64,000 nucleotides of DNA from positions 2,728,001 to 2,792,000 of the forward strand of contig NZ_CP040936.1 in assembly GCF_006352025.1 (NCBI RefSeq), given 5' to 3'. This document shows, piece by piece, positions 35,627-43,312 of this stretch (position 1 is the stretch's first letter; each line of letters starts with the position of its first letter). The notes under the pieces were generated by a model that was not told the origin of the DNA, ran no database searches, and saw only the letters and a list, made by a program, of their open reading frames with translations. Origin of the DNA: Hymenobacter sp. DG01 (GTDB taxonomy: Bacteria > Bacteroidota > Bacteroidia > Cytophagales > Hymenobacteraceae). Position numbers and translations under genes: made by a program.

Positions 35627-38600
35627 ATGCTATTCCGCTCCGTTTCTCGCCTGCCGCTGCTGGTGCTGCTGGCTTTGCTGTGTGCCTGCTCTAAGCAGGG
35701 CTCCGATGCCACTTCGGACCCCAACGGCGAGGAAATTGACCCGTACCAGAATCTGGTGTTTCAGTTTGCAGACGCAGTAGCCGATAAGGATCAGCAGGAC
35801 CGTTGGGATACGGTGCAGGTGGTGAAGTTCGAGCCAGCCATGCGCGGCAAGTTCAAGTGGACTTCAGACAGGGAATTGATTTTCTCGCCCAGCACGCCCT
35901 TTAAGCCCAGCACCGCCTTCACGGCCACCCTGCGCAAAGAGGCCCTGCCGGAAGGCAAACGCAGCGTGGAGCTGCCCGAGAACCGCCAGAAATTTCACAC
36001 GCCCTACCTGCAGCTGCAGGAGCCCCAGGCCTTCTGGGGCCGCTCGGAGCGGGCCGCCGGCACGGCCGAAATGCGCGTGGAGCTACCCTTCAACTACAGC
36101 GTGAAACCCGCCGATGTGAAGCCCCTGCTGCGCGTGACCCAGAACGGGCAGCCCGTGGCCTTCGAGGTGAGCGGGGAGCCGGGCCAGGTGGTGCGCGTGA
36201 GCCTTAACCAGCAGGTGCGCCCCGGCAGCCCCCTCACGGTGGCGCTAGGCCAGGGTCTGCGTGCTCAGGGCAGCGACCAAGCTTCTACCTCCGACTATGA
36301 AAAGCAGGTGCAGGTACCCGATCCGGAGGAGCTGGAGATACGCTCCATCACGGGCACCCTGCAATCGGCCGACCCGGTCATTACCATCCTGACCAACCAG
36401 CCGGTAACAACCGGCGACTTGCGCAATGCGTTGTCGGTGTCGCCGCAGGTGGCCTATGAGGTGGAGGAACTGGAAAGCGGCTTCCGGCTCAAGGGCGGCT
36501 TTGAGGTGGGCAAAAGCTACCAGGTGAGCTTGCGCCAGGGGCTGCGGGGTGGCCTGGGCGGACACCTCAGCGAAGATTTCACCCAGACGGTGAGCTTCTC
36601 CGATGAGCGGCCCACCATCAGCTTTGCCAGCGCCGAGAAGGCCATGTACCTCGATGCGCTGGGTTCGCGCAACCTGGGCGTGCGCATCAACGAGGTAGGT
36701 CAGGTGAAAGTGACTATTGCCAAGGTCTACGCTAACAACATTCAGCAGCTGTTGCGTAGCGGCACCCAGTACGGCTACCCCGGCTACGACGGTGAAGATT
36801 CGGGGGAGGAAGAGGAAAGCGAGGGGGGCGAATACGTGGACCGCTCCTACCAATATTACGATGTCGAGAACCTGGGCAACGTGCTCACGGAGCGCACCTA
36901 TACCGTGTCGGGCCTACCGAAGGCGCAGGGGCTGCGGCTGCTGAACCTGAACCTCAAGGACCTGGAGTTTGCCGGTGGCCTAAAGGGCCTTTACATCATT
37001 AAAGTGCAGGACACTGAGCGCCAGTGGCTGCAAGTGAGCAAGCTGGTGGCCGTGTCGGATATCGGGCTGATTGTGAAGCAGGGCAAGGCCGGCAGCACGC
37101 TGGTATTTGCCAACTCCATCCGCAACGCCAAGGCCCTGAGCGGCGTGGAAATGCGCTTTATCAGTACCAACAACCAAGTAATGGGCACCGGCCTTACCAA
37201 TGGCGAAGGGGTAGCGAAATTCGATAGCACAGCCCAGAACGGCCGGTTCCGGCTGGGCATGGTGATGGCCCAGCAGGGCAACGACTTCACCTTTCTCGAC
37301 CTGAGCCGCAGCCGCGTAGAAACGTCCCGCTTCGAGGTGGGTGGCCTACAAAGCAACGCCGCACGCTACCAAGCCTTCCTCTACGGCGACCGGGACCTGT
37401 ACCGCCCCGGCGACACCATCCAGACCAACACCGTCATCCGGACCGAGGATTGGCAGGCGCCGCCCAAGGGCCTGCCGGTGAAAATCAGGTTGCTGCTGCC
37501 TACCGGCAAGGAGTACGCCAGCCTGCAGAAAACGCTGAATGCGGCCGGCTCCTTCGAGGCGCGCTTCCTCCTACCCCCCGCCGTGATGACCGGCCTCTAT
37601 ACCCTGGAAGTGCTGACCGGCAACGACGTGCTGCTAGCCTCCCGTCAGATTTCGGTGGAAGAGTTTATTCCGGACCGCATGAAAGTGACGGTGAAGTCGT
37701 CTAGGCCAGTCGTGAAGCCCGGCCAAGCTGTTTCGGCCCTGATTACGGCCCAAAACCTATTCGGTCCGCCCGCCGCCGACCGCAAGTTTGAGGTGGAATT
37801 CTCGCTCAAGGAAAAACCCTTCACCCCGAAAAACTACGCCGATTACACCTTCGCCATCAACAGCGGCGACAAGCAGCGTGGCCAGTACGGCGACCATGTC
37901 TCCACGCCGATTTCCGACCGATTCGAGAAGACCACCCGCGAAGGCACCACCGACGCCGCCGGCCGCGGCACCGCCACCTATGAAGTGCCTGATTATAGTG
38001 ACCTCGGCATTCTGGAAGGCGCGGCCTTCACGACAGTATTCGATGAAACCGGCCGCCCCGTAAACCGCCTAGCTACTTTCGAGGTGCAAACCCAGCCGGT
38101 ACTGTTCGGGATGAAAAATATGGATGAGCTGGTGCAAACCCGCCAGGCCCTACCCGTGCAGTTGGTGGCTCTCACGCCAGCCGGCACGCCCACCTCGGCC
38201 CAGGCAACGGTGCGCGTGGTGCGCCTGCTTTGGGAAACGGTGATTGAGCGCCAGGGCGGCCGCTACATCTACAACTCGCAGAAGCGTGAGCAGGTGGTGT
38301 TGAGCCGCAACGTGACGGTAGCCAGCGGCGGCTCCGATGCTGGCCTGAACTTCACGCCGACTTACTCCGGTGAATACGAAATCCGCGTTTCTAGACCAGG
38401 AGCCATTACGTACGTGGCGCAGCGCGTGTACGCCTACGGCTACGGCGACACCCAGAGCAACTCCTTTGAGGTAAACAACGAGGGTGAGGTGACTATTGAG
38501 GCCGACAAGCCCAAATACCAGCCCGGCGAAACGGCTAACCTCCTGCTGAAAACGCCCTTCCCCGGTCGCGTGCTCGTGACGGTGGAGCGGGACCGGGTGC

Positions 38601-41233
38601 TGGACCACTTCTACGTGAACACCGACGAGAAGTCGGCCCGCGTGAGCATTCCCATTCGCACCGGCCACGTGCCCAACGTGTACGTGACAGCCACCGCCAT
38701 CCGCGAAATCAAGGACAACCGTCTGCCCCTCACGGTGGCCCGCGGCTTCGTGCCGCTCACGGTAGAAAAGCCCGGCGCCAAGCTGCAAGTGGCCATCAAA
38801 GCCTCTGCCCAAAGCCGCTCCCAAACTGCCCAGACCATTGAAGTTACCACCGCCCCCGGCGCCCAGGTGACGCTGGCTATGGTGGACGAGGGCATCCTGC
38901 AGATGAAGGACTACCGCACGCCCGACCCCTACGGCTACTTTTACCAGAAGCGCGCCCTGGAAGTACAGGCCTACGACGTCTACCCCTTTCTGCTGCCCGA
39001 ACTAGGGACCAGCAGCACCGGCGGCGACGGTTACGACCTCTCGCGTCGCACCACGCCCGTGCCCAACCGCCGCGTGAAGCTGCTCGCCAAATGGAGCGGC
39101 GTGCTCACCGCCGATGCCAGCGGCAAGGTGCGCTACAAGCTGCAAGTGCCCCAGTTCAGCGGCGCCGTGCGCATCATGGCCGTGGCCTACAAGAACGACG
39201 CCTTCGGTTCCGCTGAGCACACCATGCGTGTCGCTGACCCAGTAGTCATCAGCACCGCTCTCCCCCGCTTCCTCAGCCCCGGCGACACAATTGACGTGCC
39301 CGTAACGCTGACAAACACGACGAAGTATCGAATAATAGGTGGCGTAAGAATATCCACGTCCATACATTCTTCTGAAGATCCTCTGATTCGGGTTCAGACT
39401 AAAGACGACCTAGACCCTAACAAGAGTGATAGAGGTATATATGAGGAAGAATTGCATGGCCTTCGAATTGACTTAGCGCCTGATAGAGAGCAACGTGTTG
39501 TTTTTCGAGTAGCAGCAACACACATTGGAAATTCTCGAATAAGCATGAATGCTCGGGTTAGACAAATAGGAGCTCCGCAGCCTAAGAAGTCGAAGGTATC
39601 TTCTGATCCTTACCAATTTTTCACCGAAACCATCGAGATACCCGTCCGTCCTGCTTCACCACTGCAGAAGCGCACGGGAGCGGGCGTGGTGACGGGCGGC
39701 GCAGCCCAGCAGCTGAACCTGAAAACCGACTTCCTGCCTTCGTCGCTGCGGAGCCAGCTGGTGGTGAGCCGCTCCCCCATGACGGAGTTTGCCAAGGACC
39801 TGCGCTACCTGCTGCAATACCCCTACGGCTGCCTGGAGCAAACCGTGTCGGCCGCTTTCCCGCAGCTATACTACGGCGACTTAGCCGCCACGCTAGGCCA
39901 GAAAACCGGCAAAACCGGTAAGGCGGGCCTGTTCAACCCCAACTACCACGTGCAGGAAGCCGTCCGGAAGGTGGAAGCCCAGCAGATGTACAACGGCTCC
40001 CTCAGCTACTGGCCCGGCGGCGACTACGACAACTGGTGGGCTACCACCTACGCCGCTCACTTCCTGCTGGAAGCTCAGCAAGCCGGATTCGATGTAAACA
40101 AGAACGTGCTCGATAGGGTACTGCGTTACCTGCAAGCCCGGGTGCGCAAGCGCGAAACCGACACCTACAATATCATTCAGACCGGCGGCGTAATTCAGCC
40201 CGTGACGCTGGCGAAGAAGGAAATTGCCTACTCGCTCTACGTGCTGGCCCTGGCCGGCCGTCCCGATGCCGTGGGCCTCAACTATTACAAAGCCAACCGC
40301 CCTCAACTGGCCGAGGATTCGCGCTACCTGCTGGCCGCGGCCTTCGCTCTGAGCGGCAACCAGCGCGGCTACCAGAGCACGGTGCCCACCCGGTTCGGCG
40401 CCTCACCCAGCATTGCCGGCCGCCAGCTCGACGGGGCCTTCTCCTCCCCCATCCGCGACGAAGCCCTGGTGCTCAACGCCCTGCTCGCCGCCGACCCTGC
40501 TAACCCCCAGGTTACCCAACTCGCCCGCCAGCTCAGCCGCCAGGTGAAGCAGGCCGGCTGGCTCAGCACCCAGGAACGCGCCTTCTCGTTGCTGGCCCTA
40601 GGTAAGCTGGCTCGCCAAAACGCCGGCAGCACCGTTACGGCTAGCCTGCTGGCCGACGGTAAGGCCATCGGCAACTTCTCGGGTAAGGACCTCACGGTGA
40701 GCAATGTGGCTAACCGCCAGCTGCAGCTGCGCACCAACGGCAAAGGCAGCCTCTACTACTTCTGGGAAACCGAGGGCATTTCGCCCACCGGCCAGGTGCG
40801 CGAGGAAGACGCCTACCTGCAAGTGCGCCGCCAGTTTCTGGACCGCAACGGCAACTCGGTGGGCTCTACCTCTTTTAGGCAAAATGACCTGGTAGTGGTT
40901 AAAATCACTATTCAATCAGCGGAAACGGCGGGTGAGGTAAAGAACGTGGCTATTACGGACCTACTGCCCGCCGGCCTGGAAATTGAGAACCCGCGCATCG
41001 GGGCCGTGCGTGACCTGACCTGGGCCACCGACGCCGCCCAGCCTGACTACCTCGACGTGCGCGACGACCGGATTAACCTGTTCACTACCGTTACCACCGC
41101 GCCCAAGTCGTTCTACTACCTCTGCCGCGCCGTGAGCAAAGGCACCTTCAAGCTCGGCCCCGTCAGCGCCGACGCCATGTACAACGCCGAGTACCACAGC
41201 TACGCCGGCAGTGGCCTGGTGCGAGTACGGTAA
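35627..41233 (+). CDS. Alpha-2-macroglobulin family lipoprotein with thioester
   Basis: The 1868-residue protein has a lipobox (LLVLLALLCAC, Cys21), so it is predicted to be lipid-anchored in the envelope. Macroglobulin-type beta domains fill the first 1200 residues. A bait-type region and the conserved VTLAMVDEGILQMKDY segment follow. The thioester motif is YGCLEQT with Cys at residue 1402, inside an alpha-helical TED, and a receptor-binding-type domain ends the protein. Bacterial relatives (YfhM/ECAM) trap proteases that attack the envelope and are linked to PBP1C, as here (pbpC at 43313). Residues of about 1232-1333 are encoded by an AT-rich patch (39320-39625) unlike the rest. An Asp/Glu-rich loop lies near residues 385-402. 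Much longer than E. coli YfhM (about 1650). Confidence 0.93.
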   Translation: MLFRSVSRLPLLVLLALLCACSKQGSDATSDPNGEEIDPYQNLVFQFADAVADKDQQDRWDTVQVVKFEPAMRGKFKWTSDRELIFSPSTPFKPSTAFTATLRKEALPEGKRSVELPENRQKFHTPYLQLQEPQAFWGRSERAAGTAEMRVELPFNYSVKPADVKPLLRVTQNGQPVAFEVSGEPGQVVRVSLNQQVRPGSPLTVALGQGLRAQGSDQASTSDYEKQVQVPDPEELEIRSITGTLQSADPVITILTNQPVTTGDLRNALSVSPQVAYEVEELESGFRLKGGFEVGKSYQVSLRQGLRGGLGGHLSEDFTQTVSFSDERPTISFASAEKAMYLDALGSRNLGVRINEVGQVKVTIAKVYANNIQQLLRSGTQYGYPGYDGEDSGEEEESEGGEYVDRSYQYYDVENLGNVLTERTYTVSGLPKAQGLRLLNLNLKDLEFAGGLKGLYIIKVQDTERQWLQVSKLVAVSDIGLIVKQGKAGSTLVFANSIRNAKALSGVEMRFISTNNQVMGTGLTNGEGVAKFDSTAQNGRFRLGMVMAQQGNDFTFLDLSRSRVETSRFEVGGLQSNAARYQAFLYGDRDLYRPGDTIQTNTVIRTEDWQAPPKGLPVKIRLLLPTGKEYASLQKTLNAAGSFEARFLLPPAVMTGLYTLEVLTGNDVLLASRQISVEEFIPDRMKVTVKSSRPVVKPGQAVSALITAQNLFGPPAADRKFEVEFSLKEKPFTPKNYADYTFAINSGDKQRGQYGDHVSTPISDRFEKTTREGTTDAAGRGTATYEVPDYSDLGILEGAAFTTVFDETGRPVNRLATFEVQTQPVLFGMKNMDELVQTRQALPVQLVALTPAGTPTSAQATVRVVRLLWETVIERQGGRYIYNSQKREQVVLSRNVTVASGGSDAGLNFTPTYSGEYEIRVSRPGAITYVAQRVYAYGYGDTQSNSFEVNNEGEVTIEADKPKYQPGETANLLLKTPFPGRVLVTVERDRVLDHFYVNTDEKSARVSIPIRTGHVPNVYVTATAIREIKDNRLPLTVARGFVPLTVEKPGAKLQVAIKASAQSRSQTAQTIEVTTAPGAQVTLAMVDEGILQMKDYRTPDPYGYFYQKRALEVQAYDVYPFLLPELGTSSTGGDGYDLSRRTTPVPNRRVKLLAKWSGVLTADASGKVRYKLQVPQFSGAVRIMAVAYKNDAFGSAEHTMRVADPVVISTALPRFLSPGDTIDVPVTLTNTTKYRIIGGVRISTSIHSSEDPLIRVQTKDDLDPNKSDRGIYEEELHGLRIDLAPDREQRVVFRVAATHIGNSRISMNARVRQIGAPQPKKSKVSSDPYQFFTETIEIPVRPASPLQKRTGAGVVTGGAAQQLNLKTDFLPSSLRSQLVVSRSPMTEFAKDLRYLLQYPYGCLEQTVSAAFPQLYYGDLAATLGQKTGKTGKAGLFNPNYHVQEAVRKVEAQQMYNGSLSYWPGGDYDNWWATTYAAHFLLEAQQAGFDVNKNVLDRVLRYLQARVRKRETDTYNIIQTGGVIQPVTLAKKEIAYSLYVLALAGRPDAVGLNYYKANRPQLAEDSRYLLAAAFALSGNQRGYQSTVPTRFGASPSIAGRQLDGAFSSPIRDEALVLNALLAADPANPQVTQLARQLSRQVKQAGWLSTQERAFSLLALGKLARQNAGSTVTASLLADGKAIGNFSGKDLTVSNVANRQLQLRTNGKGSLYYFWETEGISPTGQVREEDAYLQVRRQFLDRNGNSVGSTSFRQNDLVVVKITIQSAETAGEVKNVAITDLLPAGLEIENPRIGAVRDLTWATDAAQPDYLDVRDDRINLFTTVTTAPKSFYYLCRAVSKGTFKLGPVSADAMYNAEYHSYAGSGLVRVR
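39320..39625 (+). other. AT-rich in-frame patch within the macroglobulin gene
   Basis: This stretch uses codons such as AGA, ATA and TTA that are rare on both sides, and it is visibly AT-rich. It keeps the frame and encodes part of the segment between the PRFLSPGDTIDVPVTLTN block and the thioester domain. It suggests a recombined segment of foreign origin. Confidence 0.75.
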
Positions 41234-41262
41234 GCATTTGCATCAATGACAAATCCAGGGCA

Positions 41263-41356
41263 TGTCATGCTGAGCGCAGCCGAAGCATTTCTACCGCTTC
41301 GTTGTAACGATTAAGTTACTTACGGTAGAGATGCTTCGGCTGCGCTCAGCATGACA
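41263..41356. repeat. GTCAT-family palindrome after the macroglobulin gene
   Basis: Arms 41263-41295 and 41324-41356 (33 bases each) are nearly perfectly complementary: TGTCATGCTGAGCGC, then AGCCGAAGCAT, ending CTACC/GGTAGA. It belongs to the same family as 3415-3513. Confidence 0.9.
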
Positions 41357-41396
41357 CGTTCTTTTACTATTTCACAATTCGTCTTCACGCTCTATC

Positions 41397-41726
41397 ATGA
41401 TCAACTTCCGTCTTATTCTGATTTCCATAGCCGTTATGTTCTTCGGCATGATCCTATGGATGGGCTATTACTTTTATTTCCGCACCGATGGGCAGGGCCG
41501 TGTTACGCGGGAAGCCGACAGCCCCGAAGCGGCGGCCCGGGGCCAGCAGACCCTACGCCGGGCCGATGCGCTCATCAACCAGCGGCAATATGAGCCAGCC
41601 AAAGCCCTGCTCGACTCCCTGCGCGACGCCGACCTCAACCCCGCGTTCTTCGTCAGCACCGAAGACTTGCAGCAGCGTTTCGATACGCTGCGGGCGCGGC
41701 GCTACCGGGAGGAAACGGCGCGCTAG
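41397..41726 (+). CDS. Small membrane-anchored protein, unknown
   Basis: The 109-residue protein has one N-terminal membrane helix (INFRLILISIAVMFFGMILWMGYYFYF) and a polar helical tail (AAARGQQTLRRADALINQRQYEPAKALLDSL) that looks like a single TPR-like hairpin. No family recognised. It lies between the macroglobulin and chagasin-type genes on the same strand. Confidence 0.8.
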   Translation: MINFRLILISIAVMFFGMILWMGYYFYFRTDGQGRVTREADSPEAAARGQQTLRRADALINQRQYEPAKALLDSLRDADLNPAFFVSTEDLQQRFDTLRARRYREETAR

Positions 41727-41818
41727 CGCTCAAGGGCTTTGGCGGTTGGCAGCGGTAAGGGGGTAAAGCTGCGGCGAAAAGCCTGAACCGTATATACAAT
41801 CCTGATAACTTATAGATT

Positions 41819-42307
41819 ATGTCGGCAAAGGACTGGAGCGACCTGCTGTTTTACGCGGCGCTGGCGCTTTGTGCTTCCCCCCTATTCATTGTCGTGTTTG
41901 CAAGCACGCGGGCTTTGCTTCGCCGCTTTAGCCTCGCGCAGGAACACCCGAAGCGCACGGCTGCTTTGGTAGAGGCCGGTGCTACGCCGCTGCTCTGCAT
42001 GGCGGGTGCTTACCTGGCCCTGAGCCTGTACCTATACTATCCGCACCGCAACTTCACCAGCACTGGCTGGGCGGCCGACAAAATGAAGCGCTACGAAATG
42101 GTGGAGCATCTGCAGACCTCTCACCAGCTCGTAGGCCTGACTAAAGCCCAGGTAGCCGCGCTGCTGGGAACCCCGGATCAGCAAGCTGATGGCTACTGGG
42201 AGTATTATCTGGGCATGACGCCAAAGCTTATTCCTATTGATGCCGACGCCCTGACCTTGGAGTTCCGAGAGGGCAAAGTGGTTCGCTGTACAGTACACGA
42301 AACCTAA
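41819..42307 (+). CDS. Membrane protein with BamE/SmpA-like C-terminal domain (putative)
   Basis: The 162-residue protein has two N-terminal membrane helices (LLFYAALALCASPLFIVVFAS and GATPLLCMAGAYLALSLYLYY). A C-terminal region (LVGLTKAQVAALLGTPDQQADGYWEYYLG then LTLEFREGKVVRCTV) has the LTkxqVxxLLGtP...YxLG...LxxxFxxGkV pattern of the BamE/SmpA fold. That fold is usually envelope-facing and protein-binding. The family call is inference from the motif. It is in the macroglobulin-pbpC gene run. Confidence 0.72.
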   Translation: MSAKDWSDLLFYAALALCASPLFIVVFASTRALLRRFSLAQEHPKRTAALVEAGATPLLCMAGAYLALSLYLYYPHRNFTSTGWAADKMKRYEMVEHLQTSHQLVGLTKAQVAALLGTPDQQADGYWEYYLGMTPKLIPIDADALTLEFREGKVVRCTVHET

Positions 42308-42456
42308 GACGCGGGCGAATTCCCAAACCCCAAGTAGCTCAACCGCAGCTTTTCCCACCAGCACTCGTACACATTTTTACCGCAGCCGGCGCTTCCTCAA
42401 GTGGCCGGCTGTGCTGCTGTTACTGAATCCTGCCTCACCCGAGAAACCTACCGCCG

Positions 42457-43236
42457 ATGCTACCTGGTTCTGCTCTTTCCCGCCTTCTACCGAAGCGCCT
42501 GCTGCTTCTGCTGCTGCTTGTGAGCGGCGCCCTACTCCCCCTCACGGCGCAAGCCGATATCGTGACGCTCACGGCCGCCGACAATGGCAAGCAGGTGCAG
42601 CTCACCGTTGGCGACCAGCTGATTATCCGGCTGCCCACTATTTCGCCGCGCTTCGGCTGGCGCCTGACCCAAACCTACCCCGGCCAGCTGTCGGTGGGCA
42701 CCAGCAACACCCTGCCCGGCCTGAGCAGCGGGGTACCGGGGGCGCCCGCTACCTTCGAAATTCACTTTCAGGCCACCGGCACGGGCGGACTTGATCTGGC
42801 CCTGGTATCGGCGCAGCCGGGCACGGGCTACTCCACGCTGGGCGGTTTCTTCCACGTTTTCATCACCATTGATAAGCCGGGAGTAGCTAAAAACGTGAAC
42901 ATCACGGAGTATGGCAACCACAGCCGCGTGAAAGTAAACAAGGGCGACCAGCTGCAGATCCGACTTGATAACACGGCCGGCGCACAGTACACCTGGGAGG
43001 TAATGCCCATTGCCGATAACGTGATACAGCTGGTAACGCCTACGCCGGCCCCGGCAGGCAAGAAGTCTAAGAAGAAAGCCAAGACCGCAAACGCAGAGGA
43101 TGTTACATTTCAGTTTCAGGCCCTGAACCCCGGCAAAACCACCCTGCGCTTCCTCTACCGGAATGCTACCAACAACGAAGCCCCGCCCAAGCGCGACTTT
43201 GAGTTGGAGGTGGAAGTGCCCGAGCCGCCCCGGTAA
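42457..43236 (+). CDS. Secreted protein with two chagasin-like (I42) inhibitor domains
   Basis: The 259-residue protein has a signal peptide (LLPKRLLLLLLLVSGALLPLTAQA) and two similar beta domains of about 100 residues. Each has the chagasin order: a first strand leading to VGDQLIIRLP or KGDQLQIRLD, then a GW or YTWEV turn (SPRFGWRL; GAQYTWEV), then FEIHFQATGTGGLDLALV or FQFQALNPGKTTLRFLYR near the domain end. In chagasin these three loops block the active site of papain-like cysteine proteases. A basic linker (KKSKKKAK) interrupts domain 2. The canonical NPTTGY loop is degenerate, so the inhibitor role is inference. It sits between the macroglobulin and PBP1C genes. Confidence 0.75.
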   Translation: MLPGSALSRLLPKRLLLLLLLVSGALLPLTAQADIVTLTAADNGKQVQLTVGDQLIIRLPTISPRFGWRLTQTYPGQLSVGTSNTLPGLSSGVPGAPATFEIHFQATGTGGLDLALVSAQPGTGYSTLGGFFHVFITIDKPGVAKNVNITEYGNHSRVKVNKGDQLQIRLDNTAGAQYTWEVMPIADNVIQLVTPTPAPAGKKSKKKAKTANAEDVTFQFQALNPGKTTLRFLYRNATNNEAPPKRDFELEVEVPEPPR

Positions 43237-43312
43237 AAGCACGGCTACCGCCGCCGGCTTTCTATCTTGCTACCCCTAAGCCGTGGCCGTATGCCGCGGG
43301 CTGGCGGGCTGC

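Noticed and set aside
36245..36853. 202-codon minus-strand frame in the macroglobulin gene
   Set aside because: Antisense shadow within a certain gene; composition typical of shadows.
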